DNA of 64,000 nucleotides, from NCBI RefSeq assembly GCF_900747795.2, contig NC_041404.2:82408950-82472949 (forward strand), in the 5' to 3' direction. Positions 46,618-57,245 of the stretch are shown here, piece by piece. The notes below the pieces were generated by a model, which was not told the origin of the DNA, searched no databases, and was given only the letters and a program-made list of their open reading frames with translations. The position numbers were made by a program, and so were the translations under genes. How positions within the stretch are numbered: position 1 is the first letter of the stretch; every line of letters starts with the position of its first letter. Source of the DNA: Erpetoichthys calabaricus. Lineage: Eukaryota > Chordata > Cladistia > Polypteriformes > Polypteridae.

Positions 46618-47205
46618 TTAGGCCAGGTTGGCATTCAGAAATGCCAGATGTCTCAGCTTAGATGGGCTGATGCAATTTCTCCTCTCTGTGATTATTTGTC
46701 CTGTTTTTGAGAAGACTCTTTCTGAGGGGACCGATGTAGCGACAATGCAAAGTCTTCCTACCATTACCTTAACCAGGTGTGGGTAGACTGCAGCCTTGGC
46801 CTCCCACCAGCTCAGTGGGTCTTCAGCTGTTTGGATGAGGGGCTCCTCAAGATAGGACCTCAACTCCAGCATAGCATCAGCTGTGGGATTTCTCCTTGCA
46901 GTGTCTCCCGTTGCTCTTTCGTTAAAGAGCCTCCACACAGCAGAAGCTTGTGGTTCCTGTGAACACGGCCCTGCTCCAATTTCTTCCTCTTGGCCCTCTG
47001 ATGGAGGAGCAGACAGGTTGCTGGGGTTGCATCTTGCTGCTGCTGCACTTATTCTTTGAAATGCCTCATCCACAGCTCTGTTGTCATTAAATGCTACCTT
47101 TTTTCCAAAGCAGTGGTTTCTGAAAGCGCAGTGTTTTACTCCATCCTCAGATATATAGTTATGGAATAATTGTTTGGGACAAAGTTTTTTTGCTAGGGAG
47201 AACAT
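46618..47205 (-). pseudogene. hAT transposase C-terminal region (copy 2)
   Basis: Open over 195 residues. Reads LFHNYISEDGVKHCAFRNHC (the junction left by loss of the core), then VDEAFQRISAAAA, DPLSWWEAKAAVYPHLVKV and VPSERVFSKTGQIIT, ending FLNANLA, the dimerisation domain. Matches 13859-14383 closely. Confidence 0.88.
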
Positions 47206-47381
47206 ACATGGGGTTTAAGGCCTGTACAAAAGTTGTAAATCCTCTGTCCTCCACAATGGAAAATGGTTGAAAGTCGCTAGCTATCATTTTAGCCAGCTCC
47301 TCATCGACACATATTTGTTTGTTTGGCATCATTTGTTTTGGAATAAATGTGCTTATTTTGGTTTGAACTGAAGACCATGTT

Positions 47382-48444
47382 CAGTACCACCGCTCCCTAT
47401 ACGCAGAGTACGCAGTCTGAGTAGGGCACCAATTCCCAGGGGGGCACCATCCCAGCTGCTCAAAAAATCGTTTTTATATATTATAATAATAAATTAATAT
47501 TAATAATATACATTTACAAATAAACAAAAATATAAACATATATATTGCATTTTATGGTGAACGCAGAGTAGGCTAAGCACACGTGATGACGCGCGCGCCC
47601 TCACCTCTGTTACGGCTGCCTATTTGGCCAAAAATGATAATAATTGAACAATATGCCTGGTCCTGGAAAGAGACATCAACAGTCCGGCGCCGAGAAACGA
47701 AAGAAAAAAAAAGCCCAAGATGAAGCCCGTGCATCACTTTCAGGTACGTTCATAATCCTGTGAAACTTTATTTTATTCTGTCGACGTTAATAATGTGTTT
47801 TAATGTCGGTAATAATTTCACGACTAACGCATCTTTCTTAATATGAATACAAGGCATTTCTCCATGACAACCACCTACAAGAGTTGTACCCAAATCTCTG
47901 GATTGCTCTGCGCATAGCAGTGACGCTCCCTGTAACTGTTGCCTCTGCTGAGCGAAGTTTTTCTAAAATGAAGCTCATCAAAACGTACTTGCGCTCATCT
48001 ATGGCACAAGAGCGCATGAGTGGTCTGGCAATTGTCAGCATCAACTCTGAATTAGCAAAGACTTTATCATATGAAGAGCTCATTTACGACTTTGCCTCAA
48101 GAAAAAGCAGAAGTGTGCCTTTGTAAATTTTGAACTTTGGAAAGCTCCAGCGGATGACAGTGTTGATTTTATTTCAGTTTATTATTGTTTATTTTATTTA
48201 TTATAAATGTTTTATTTAAAGTGTAATTTTAGTTTGTATTTTTTGCTGTAGAGCTACAATTGTAATTCATAAATGATACAATTTATTTATGTATTTACTT
48301 TTATTTGAATAAAGTTCTATTTTGGCCCCTATACAGTAGTAGGTGTTTTTTTTATTATTTTATTTTTACTTCCGTAATATTTGGGGGAGGGGGCACAAAA
48401 GTAAATTTCTGCTTAGGGCACCCATTTGGCCAGCAGCGGCCCTG
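47382..48444 (+). mobile_element. Second hAT family (ZMYM-like), nested
   Basis: Flanked by the perfect 8-bp duplication ACCATGTT (47374-47381 and 48445-48452). The ends CAGTACCACCGCTCCCT and GCAGCGGCCCTG are partial inverted repeats. It carries a transposase C-terminal frame (47884-48126). About 1.06 kb, so it is an internally deleted copy. It inserted into the outer hAT after that had landed, splitting it between the two transposase pieces. Confidence 0.92.
47884..48126 (+). pseudogene. hAT transposase C-terminal dimerisation domain
   Basis: YPNLWIALRIAVTLPVTVAS, AERSFSKMKLIKTYLRSSM and MSGLAIVSINSELAK are the classic signature of the hAT C-terminal domain in ZMYM/TTF-finger-type transposases. 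Only this end of the transposase is present (about 80 residues). No zinc finger or catalytic core. Confidence 0.9.
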
Positions 48445-48755
48445 ACCATGTTATACCTGCAGTATTCGGTAAGACAGTGGATGCTGCAGCAGAAGTACTT
48501 GGCTCTTTTCCAGGGTCAGTGGATGGCAGGAGAGAGGGCATGCTCTCCTCCAGTTGCACGGATGGGTGGGTGGTTCTTATATGTCTGTGCAGGTTTGTTG
48601 TTGACCCTGCTCTAACGGATATTTTCATATTACAAATTCTGCACTTAGCTTTGATGTCTCCAATATCACTGAAATGCAGCCAGATGCTGCTTCTTTTTCG
48701 ACTTTCACTCATTTCTTCACTCTTCTTTTTTTCTTCACGATGCGCTTGCATTTAA
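48413..48755 (-). pseudogene. hAT transposase BED zinc finger (copy 2)
   Basis: Reads SESRKRSSIWLHFSDIGDIK then AKCRICNMKISV and LHRHIRTTHPSV: the W, C-x2-C and H-x4-H of a BED finger, all kept. Copy 1 has a stop just before this finger, while this copy is open. The frame runs into the nested hAT boundary at 48444. Confidence 0.88.
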
Positions 48756-49529
48756 ATCTGGCTCCTCGTCTGTCGCAGCGACAGGTGCACAGAGCGTACC
48801 TGGCCTGTACCAATACTCGCTGTCTTCGGAGTGTCTGCCCTCCTTCCTTCTTTCACATAATGGTACGATCCTAGTCCGATGTGTTGTTCGTGAACGAGCC
48901 GGCATTATGAGCCAATGTTCTGTGTGCCCATATAAGTAAAGTCCTGCCCCTGCCGAATGGACTTTCAGCAGAGCTGAGCAGGAGCGGCTGAAGCTTCGGC
49001 TCTGCTCGACGGGCATCGGCTCCTCTCGTTCGCTTCAAAGCATCGGCTCTTAGAGCCGGCTCGTTCGCGAACAACACATCACTAGTTAGAATGGAAAACC
49101 TGCATGGCTTAAAGGCTCTGGTGATGGTAATTCCACACTGATCCACAAGATGGCACTGTTTATTAACGCTATAGACCAGATGATTGACAACCCACCAGCT
49201 CTGATGTCACTTCAGGTGTCTGTCCCCCTGGTCCCGCCTCTTCCTGCCTGGCCTGTACTTAACTGGAAGTGTCGCCATCTTGGAAAGTCACTTTGAGACT
49301 TGTGTCTATAAAGACGTTCTTTTTTTTTGCTTTTTCAATGTGTTTATTTTTTCAGTTATACAGGGTTTGCATGCGGGTGCACCAAACCTTTATGTTTGTC
49401 TGTGTTTTTCGTTAATGTTCATAAGAATTACTTGAAATCGCTTTTTTTTTTTTTTTTTTGGTCTGGTGCCCCCTAACTCTCTAGAGTATGACAAAAACAC
49501 CCACCTATGATATGCCATTTGATGTATCT

Positions 49530-50745
49530 TGATGTTTAGCCAACTGTTTGGGGCTCCCCCTTATTTTTCTCCCTGTAGACCTGAAAACACCTCATTTTAA
49601 GCCCATTTTTAGATTATAATTTGTGCAGGAAATTACACCCTTACAATAAAGAGTAAACCAATAGGTGTCTTCAGCAAAACCAATCACAAGGATTTAAAGT
49701 TGTGCATGATGCATCAACTAACCTCTGGGGTTCACTCTTAATGGGATCGAAGGTGTCAAAGTTACTCCTTTCCCCAAAATTGTGAAGTAATATAGGTATG
49801 TGGAGTGTCTTTTTATGCTATTTGGAGGTTTCTGATCATGAACATGATCATTTTTGCTTCTTGAATCCTTACGAACCCTCTAAGAACCACTTCCAAAAGG
49901 TTAAAAATGATAAATTTCAAGCATAACCATGTGGGGTATTGTTTTAGATTATTTAAAGCTCAGTGATTACAAATATGATGTTATTTGTGATTTTTAATCT
50001 TTTACTAGAGCTCTAGCATCAGAGGGTGAAAAATGACAAATCTCTCTATTATATAAAAAAATCCTGGGATGAGAGGAGACTTTTTAGCCTGGGACGAGAC
50101 GTGACTTTTTCCAGAGAGATACTTTCAAGTCCCGCAAGACAAGACTGTGTGCCAAGAGATTTAACCACGCCCGGGGCCGGAAATAAAAGACAAACAGTAG
50201 ATTTTAAAGTAGAACGTCGTAAAGAGGTTCAAAAACGTTGGTGTGGTACATATGCAGAGCAGGTTAGAGATGGAAATTATTACTCTGAAATAATGGAACA
50301 GCAAAAAGAGATCGAATATATTGTTCGGATTTAAACTTTAAGTCGGAGACTTGTAGATCATCTAATTCATGTTGCCATCAGGGAAAGGTAATGTTTCTTC
50401 CCAATGAAGAAGTGTATCAGCGTGAAGTAAAAGTTTTGTTGTTTGGTGAAAGTGAAATCCACATACACAAACGGCAGAGACGCAAAGTGGCTGGCCGTGT
50501 AGCACGGGCTGGGGGGTTGGCGAGCGAAGCGAGCAGGGGGCAAAGACCCCTAGTTTCTATTACAATCAAGAATATTTAGACTTAAACATTTAAATTGAAG
50601 CATACATTTTAATATTTTAAATATATGACACAACTATTCTTGTTTATTATGTACTTCTACCTCATAAAGCAAATTATTGCATTTCTTATGAACGTCCCAA
50701 ATTAGGAAGGCTTAGGCTAATTCAGACTCTTTCCATGTGTTTATA
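49530..50745 (+). repeat. Unclassified repeat family X, copy 2, split by a Helitron
   Basis: Matches 56560-57245 over about 700 bp (GCAGGAAATTACACCCTTA, AAAGAGTAAACC, GGTGTCTTCAGCAAAA, GTTGTGCATGAT, TTATTATGTACTTCT), and 21645-22165 over its later two thirds. The Helitron at 50041-50553 splits it. No frame is conserved between copies. The family is not one I recognise. Confidence 0.8.
50041..50553 (+). mobile_element. Non-autonomous Helitron, 513 bp
   Basis: Begins TCTCTCTATTATATAAAAAA and ends CCCCTAG. A GCGAGCGAAGCGAGC hairpin lies about 18 bp before the 3' end. It sits between A (50040) and T (50554), with no target-site duplication, as Helitrons do. Removing it restores ACAAA|TTTCTATTACAAT, which matches the paralogous site in repeat X copy 3 (about 57077). 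It carries two short frames without recognisable helicase motifs. Confidence 0.92.
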
Positions 50746-51004
50746 TGTTATTTTTTGGATGTTCTGGGCCGTTTCATGAAAGTCTACAAAGATTATTTTG
50801 GTATTCATTCCTAATTATGAAGCTTATGTCAATTAGGGTTTATATGTACTGAAAGGAAATAACCCTTAAGTCAGCTCTGTTCTTGTAGTTTGTAAAATCT
50901 GAACAGAAGTAATAAACTGCCTTCAATGGAGCGGTTCCAAAGATTTATTGTATTTGCCAACAGCTGCCTTCAGTTCATTAAAAATTTCAGGTCTATTGTT
51001 AGAA

Positions 51005-51290
51005 CATAAAAAATTTGACAAACAAGAGGAGACCATTCAGTCCATTATCTCCATTTGTTAAGCTAATAGCTAAGCTGTCCCAATATCTCATACAGATTTG
51101 TCTTAACGGTTTTCAAGGTTTCTGCTTCAACTCCATGTCTCTGTAGTTTATTCCAGAGTCCCACAACTCTTTGCGTAAAGAAGTACTTCCTGGCTTCAGT
51201 TGCTCCAATAACTGCTTTAATTAAAATCTCCTTTAAGTGATTCTTCTGAATGCCTTCGACTGATCTGTCTTTTTCACTTATCAATCAATC
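51005..51290 (-). mobile_element. LINE-like tail fragment
   Basis: The minus strand reads EARKYFFTQRVVGLWNKLQR then GVEAETLKTVKTNLY, which resembles the last residues of the protein in several LINE families (FSNRVVDLWNSLP...). Only the end is present. The same DNA pattern occurs widely as a repeat, so exact family is left open. Confidence 0.55.
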
Positions 51291-51540
51291 AATTTGTAAA
51301 GCAGCTTGTGATGATGTGATTGGTAAAAGTGCTGCATCAGAGGTACCAATGGATTGTTATACCTGAATTGCATCTTTATAATGTTTTCAGTTATCTTGTT
51401 GTGTACTGCTGTATTTAAGTAATTATTTCTCTCCTTGGCTTGCATTTGATTCAGTTGATTTACTGTTTACGGAATAGTTTCTCACTGTGCTAAACCATTG
51501 CACAAAACACTTATTACAAAGGGATTACCAAAAGTTTTAA

Positions 51541-51745
51541 CATTATGAAAAAAATCGGGAGTGTGCTCCCATCAACTTTCTCGTATACTGAGATAGAGGA
51601 ATAGGTCACTTCCAGTTGCTCAATATTTCTCAAATATCATATCTCTGTTTCTCATCATAACTAATTGATAATATCGATACCCAATCATTTATCTTTATTT
51701 ATAATCAACCTTTATATTAAAATGATATTTTCACACTCAGAGGTC
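51541..51745 (+). repeat. Repeat Y, left copy
   Basis: Shares CACTTCCAGTTGCTCAATAT, TTTCTCAAATATCATATCTC and later blocks with 54590-54740, in the same orientation, on the other side of the Helitron nest. Unclassified. Confidence 0.45.
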
Positions 51746-52533
51746 GAAAACAGTGGTGGAATTTTTCCATGATTACATATGCATTACCTACATAGATTAC
51801 GTACAAGTAAAAACAGTTATAGCTAACCTAAAAACATAGCAAAAGTGTTAGTATTATATAATACTAGCGAACCCGCGGCGTGGTACGCCGCATAATCAGG
51901 CCGCTTTTTTAATGATTTTTAAGCACAGGGAGAAAATTAACATTTGAAAAATAGGTAATGTAATAAATCACCAAGAAAAGTAACATTGTAAGAATGCACG
52001 GAACGAACCAACATGCAATTGTCCATGACGGAAAACTGGCGGACTGCCATCGCGCCTTCTCCTCCCAGAGCGAGGGATCGGGGTGGACAGTGCTCAGGCG
52101 CGGAGGGCGGAATGGGAGGAGAGGGGAAGGATGCCCATTCCGCCCCCTCCGTCATGCTAGTCTGCTGATTTCTCGTTTAGTATGCACTGCCTGCTCATGT
52201 GCCCACCCCCAACTCATCACCTGAGTCGTTTTCCTGTTTGCACAGTCCACATGCACCTGTGAGTCACGTAGACTTTTTATTGTTCTTTTGCGGTTTTGGC
52301 TGCTTTTCTATATATAATCCACCAAGTCACCCGACCACGGTAGTAGCGGGGGATGGGGGAGGGGGGTGTGTACAAAGGGCAGGGACGTAATCAGTGTGAG
52401 CGTATGACCCGCTAGCCAACCCGCGGTGTAGCATACACCGCATAATTATTTATTGATGGGTTAACACTTCCTGAACAACACAGTTGTGCAAATAGAAGTG
52501 AAAACAAAATCGAGCCCGGTGCGTTCTTTAACT

Positions 52534-52681
52534 GCCTTGTAGTGCAGTGGTAGTGTTGCTGCTTTGCAGTAAGGAGACTGTGTAAGATTTTGGGTTCGCT
52601 TCCTGGTTCCTCCCTGTGTGGATAGCGCTTTGAATACTGAAAACACCGGTATATCAATGTAATGAAGTATTATTATTCTTA
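52534..52681 (+). repeat. tRNA-derived SINE with L2-like tail, copy 2
   Basis: Matches 19238-19388 almost throughout (GTAGTGCAGTGGTAGTGTTG, GGGTTCGCTTCC, GTGTGGATAGCGCTTTGAAT, ATT repeats). Inserted inside the Helitron nest. Confidence 0.85.
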
Positions 52682-52718
52682 TATGTCCAGCGCTCTCTCT
52701 CTCTCGCGCGGGCGCACC

Positions 52719-52721
<3 letters not shown>

Positions 52722-52760
<39 letters not shown>
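52722..52760. repeat. (GT)n microsatellite followed by (CGCT)n
   Basis: About 19 GT units, then CGCTCGCTCGCTCGCT. It breaks up the helicase remnant frame. Confidence 0.92.
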
Positions 52761-52816
52761 GCTCGCTCGCTCGCTGCATGTGTTCCTGCAGGCATACCAG
52801 TAAGTGAATGAAAAGA

Positions 52817-52990
52817 TGGAACTCTGGAGAGAGCAACATACAACTGTCTGTGACTGAACACTGGTTTTGGCAGATACATGCATATCTTTTTGAAAGTTTG
52901 GCCCTGTGTCTTATTAATTGTCATCGCAAAGGCAAATCTAACAGGAAAATGTTTTCGTGTTAAAGTAAAAGTCAAATTATCCACGACAAA
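52817..52990 (-). pseudogene. PIF1-like Helitron helicase, C-terminal fragment
   Basis: The minus strand reads [20 protein letters not shown] then [19 protein letters not shown] and QLYVALSRV. This is the last helicase block of PIF1-type helicases in Helitrons (FAMTINKxQGQT ... YVALSRV). The rest of the protein is lost. Confidence 0.88.
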
Positions 52991-53785
52991 CAAACTGTTT
53001 TACACGTTGCATACCAACCTGCGGCGTACTATACGCCACATAATCACGCCACTTTTTAAATGTTTTTTAAACAGAGGGAAAAAAATGAACATTTGCAAAA
53101 TCCGTAACGCTGCTTTCAGTAAGTACAATGCACACGTGTTTAATTTGTCGGCCACTTTTTGCCAGCTGTTTTTTCTGGTTTGGGCTGCTTTTGCAGTGTT
53201 ACTGCTTGTGCATATTAAATCTTGAAATCCTTCGAGTAACTAATTAACTAACACCCACACACCCAGCTTGTGTGAAAAAAAAATGCGCCCGTTCTTTTAT
53301 CATTTTGTTGCAGCCTATCAAAGACTTGCTGATCATGTTTTCTAAACTCAATATACATTGGCTTTTCACTCAGTGTGGGGGCGCGCATTCATCTCGGATT
53401 ATTACATCCTGCTAGAATAATTTGCTACACAGCTGCGTTTAAAAAACTGACTTATCCCGGATGAGTTTCACCGGCATTAACGATTAGGAATCTGGTTGGA
53501 ACAAAACCCTGCATCCACAGGGGTTCACCAGGACCGAGTTTGGGAAACTCTGTGAGGAGGGGTAGAGTTTCTGGGCGGGGCTTAGTTGTTCCTTTCCCAT
53601 GGTTTTCGATGGTGGACGCGGTCAGGTGTCGTAACCGAAAAGAATAATGAAAAGTCAACGTGGCTCAGAGGTGCATGTGGACTCCTAGCACAGACGAAAG
53701 GGACTAACTGGGTGGTCGGTGAGTTTTTGCGTCCGGGCACATGAGCAGGCAGTGTGAATGCCTAGAGAGTGAGGGTAGACATGGA

Positions 53786-53985
53786 CCGGGGAAAAAGGAG
53801 TGTTGGTGGGCGGGGAAACGTCTTCCGTGTTCCTGCAGGACCATCTAAGAAGACGCATGTTTGTCGCGGATGCGGTGGACGCCGGTCGGGGAATAAGGAG
53901 TGTTGGTAGACGGGGAAACGTTTTCCGTGTTCCTGCAGGACCATCTAAGAAGATGCATGTTTGTCGCAGATGCGAATTGCTGTAT
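53786..53985 (-). repeat. Two 100-bp tandem units, each with a helicase Walker A
   Basis: Two copies in a row with a 100-bp period (GGGGAAAAAGGAGTGTTGG at 53788, GGGGAATAAGGAGTGTTGG at 53888). On the minus strand each encodes FLDGPAGTRKTF, the Walker A (P-loop) of the PIF1-like helicase, with R in place of the usual G of GTGKT. So the ATP-binding segment has been duplicated head to tail. Confidence 0.82.
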
Positions 53986-54589
53986 GTAGCGTGTAAACCA
54001 GTTTGCTATGGTGCATGCGGTCGTGCGTCGTAACCGAAAAGTCAACGTGGCTCAGAGGTGCATGTGTACTGTAGCACAGACGAACATAAATAACGGCGTT
54101 TTTTCCGAGTCATCGCGTCCGAGTTGTTGGGCGTGGCTCTGCGAGTTGTTGTCGTATCCAATGGTCTTAGAGTTGGTGGGCATGGCTCCTTCCTGCGTGC
54201 GCCATTGGTGTCTTACTTGTCGGCGGTTTAGTGAATCCACGCCCCTTCCGGCGTGCTTTCTATGGGTGGCTACTTGTCGGCGGCTTAGTGAATTATATAT
54301 ATAGATTTATGCAATAAATTGCTATAGGTAAAACTGCATTTAGCTACATTATGATAATGATGGCAAAAATAAAAAAAAATATCATAAAAGTAAATGTATT
54401 ACCAGGAACACGAGGCAGCTTATTGTTCACATTACATCTTTATATTTACATGACATGTTTAATGTTTACAAGTTATTGTAAAACTGATGATGTATGAATT
54501 AAAATAAAATTAATAATAGTTATTGAAAGAATATGCGTTATACTGAATAATTTTTAATATCGTGAACACATTTATATTTCCATGATGCA

Positions 54590-54740
54590 AAAAATTGGGT
54601 GTTGGCTTAAATAAAATACTACTTCCGGAGTAATTTTTCTCAAATTTCATATCTGTTTGCTTTTTATCATTATAAATATCTATACAAAATTTGAATCATC
54701 TATCTGCAATTATAACCATAGTTTACTTGAAAATTTGCAA
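54590..54740 (+). repeat. Repeat Y, right copy
   Basis: ACTACTTCCGGAGTAATTTT, then TCTCAAATTTCATATCTGTT parallels 51600-51745. The following sequence to 54985 ends in a hairpin-like ACTTTCTC ... GAGAAAGT; the left copy also has ACTTTCTC nearby (51580). Confidence 0.45.
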
Positions 54741-54985
54741 AAGTATTCAGTTAAAGTCCAGAAGTGGCCCAAAAATTGATGAGATTCCTTATTTTTGATA
54801 TAAAGCAGGTGTACAATAGGTTAAAGTGTTTTTGAGTTACTGTGTTTACACACAGACAGACATAATTTCAAAAATTGTATTTTCGGACTCAGTAAGGTCT
54901 AAAAAGTCAAGATTTATCACAATCTTGAGGTCAAATTTTTTCACGATTCCTATACTTTCTCTATACTATGTATATGAGAAAGTAA

Positions 54986-56092
54986 AAACTAAAGAAATAT
55001 ATTCTGTAAATCAATAATAGAAGCTATTAAGCAAACCTGTAGTGTTCTCTTGCTTTTCTATTTTAAATTGTCTTGTTTCAGATATTTTCAGGGAAGCTCA
55101 TTATTTTGTATAAACTGAATGAAAGTCCATTGACTTTTGTATCTAACAATTCACTACAGTAGAGAAAATGCTGTATTTTCTCAAGTAAACTGTAAATTCA
55201 AGAATCAAAAAGTTTGCAAAGAGCTAGTTATGAAATCTGTACGTGACACATCCATTTTGAAATGCAAATGCATTTCTTATTCCTTGTATATGTACTTTCA
55301 GATCAACACCTGTGAAAGATTTATAAGCCTTGAGAAGCTCACGCACGCACATGCACAGCCACACACACACACACACAGATTGAATTTGTTTTTTGGGATG
55401 CCATTAGGGGGTGCAAGAGTTCTGTTTTTTGCTAGTGATGCTATCTGTTATTTTAACCACAATTCTGAAGATCACATACCAATGCGTTTTCTCTCTGTTA
55501 CACAAATTCAGCAATAAACATCACACTGAAAAGATGTTCATAGTCTTTACAGTGGTGTTTAGGGTGTATTGATGATATAAATGATCAATGCTATACTTCC
55601 TTTTTTATATACAGATTAAAACCCATTTTAAATTCATTCCTTTTAAACCATTATCCAACACTGCACAAGAAAAAAATAACTATAAAATCAACTAAAAATT
55701 TCAGTATGTAAAGCATAATTACAGTGTTTAATGAAACATCACAGCAGCATAGGCAGGCACTTTGTGTGATATATTAATTTTGTCTGGTAGGACTATTACA
55801 GTATACTGGCTGTCATTACCTGGTAGTTGGTACATGTTTTGCAACAGAAAAAAGTAATAAATCATGAATGAATGTAAAAATGTAAATAGATATCACCATC
55901 AAATGATACACATAAATGTGAAAATATTGAAATCTTTAATCTGGCCAGCCCTTCAAGACAAACGGTCTACGTATTTCTATTGTGAATTTGCCTAATTGTG
56001 GAATTAAGTCAACTAACCATGTGTGCTATTAAATATATTCCCCATTTACAAGATACTAGTTTTTAATGGCACTACATTTGAATATGATGAGC
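54986..56092. other. Intergenic DNA, nothing recognised
   Basis: About 1.1 kb, AT-rich, with a short CA-rich tract at about 55340-55380. A 126-codon plus frame (55137-55517) shows no domain. Confidence 0.45.
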
Positions 56093-56102
56093 ACCTGTAA
56101 AG

Positions 56103-56233
56103 TCCATCCATCCATCCATTTTCCAACCCGCTGAATCCAAACACAGGGTCACGGGGGTCTGCTGGAGCCAATCCCAGCCAACACAGGGCACAAGGCAGGA
56201 ACCAATCCCGGTCAGGGTGCCAACCCACCACAG
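56103..56233 (-). repeat. 5'-truncated SINE with 10-bp duplication
   Basis: Flanked by ACCTGTAAAG at 56093-56102 and 56234-56243. Only the 3' part is present (the GGATGGAT tail is at the left, since it is on the minus strand). Confidence 0.92.
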
Positions 56234-56559
56234 ACCTGTAAAGTTATATTAGAAATTGATTAATAAACACCGTTTGTCTTTTCATACTGGAGACAAAGTT
56301 CTGGTCAATATCTTTTGAAGTCTATTTTAAAACACATCATAAATACATTCTGAAGTGTTATCAAGACTACATTTATTTGGGTAACCATTAAAATTATTCA
56401 GCACTTTTCTAGTAGCCGTTTAGTTACAAGTACAAATAGACATATTTTCCATAATGATTAGAGGGCAACTTTCAACCCATTGAGACCTTCAATGGACAGC
56501 ATGAGACTCTCATCCCACATCCATCAGCTAGTCAGCAATAACACGTGTAGGACTGGATG

Positions 56560-57245
56560 AAAGCCTCAGGGGGTTCTCCCCTATTTTTGACCCTCTAGAC
56601 CCAAAACACTCATTTTAGGCCATTTTCGGACCATATTTAGTGCAGGAAATTACACCCTTATGATAAAGAGTAAACCGACAGGTGTCTTCAGCAAAAAGGA
56701 TCAGAAGGACTTGAAGTTGTGCATGATACATCAGCTGACCCCTGGAGTTCACCCCCTAATGGAATACAAGGGGTCATAGTTACTCCTTTTCACAAAACAC
56801 CAAAAAATGGGGATTGGTGGTATAGGCAGGTTAAGATTCATTTTATGCTATTTTGAATTTGCTTATCACGAATATGATAATATTTGTGAGATATGATTCT
56901 TTTCTGGGGATCCTAGGCATCTAACAGCCGCTTCTAGAAGGTTAAAAATTACCCATTTTAAAGATAAGCATGAAAGGTCTCATTTTAGACCATTTTAAGG
57001 TCAGTTATTTGTGATTTTGAATCCTTTACTAGGAAACTAGCCCTCAGTAGACCCCCTCAGATGATGAAAACCAACAAATGTCTATTACAATAGAGAATAT
57101 TTAGCACATTAAAGCACACATTCTAATATTTCAAATATATGTCATAACTATTCTTATTATGTACTTCTGCCTCATGAAGTAAATCATTGCGTTTCTTAAA
57201 AAAACCCAGAATTAAGGAGGCTTATGCTAATTGAAACTTATTTTT
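56560..57245 (+). repeat. Unclassified repeat family X, copy 3 (empty site for the Helitron)
   Basis: Uninterrupted copy of the family. It provides the empty site (ACAAATGTCTATTACAAT, about 57073) that shows where the Helitron entered copy 2. Confidence 0.8.

Larger units (their letters stand above)
46246..49084 (-). mobile_element. hAT transposon, internally deleted (copy 2), with nested hAT
   Basis: Flanked by the perfect 8-bp duplication GTTAGAAT (46238-46245 and 49085-49092). Same family as the element at 12696-14729, in the opposite orientation, with the same TAGTGATG ends and the same missing catalytic core. A different hAT element (47382-48444) is nested within it. Without the nested element it is about 1.77 kb. 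Confidence 0.93.
51864..54305 (-). mobile_element. Helitron nest with helicase remnants
   Basis: Read on the minus strand, the outer unit begins TCTATATATATAATTCACTA (54305) and ends in hairpin GCGGCGTACCACGCCGC plus CTAG (51864), between A and T (54306 and 51863), with no duplication. Two further copies of the terminal hairpin lie inside: one with CTAG at 52412-52446 and a degenerate one at about 53008-53045. So at least two more Helitron ends are present, nested or joined in tandem. Fragments of a PIF1-like helicase remain (52817-52978; Walker A pieces at 53820-53960). A SINE (52534-52681) and a (GT)n tract also lie within. Confidence 0.8.

Noticed and set aside
49441-49460. Poly(T) run as a processed-gene tail
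   Set aside because: No retrocopy sequence is next to it; an isolated homopolymer.
52700-52800. Array of short repeats as a CRISPR-like feature
   Set aside because: It is a GT/CGCT microsatellite without spacers.
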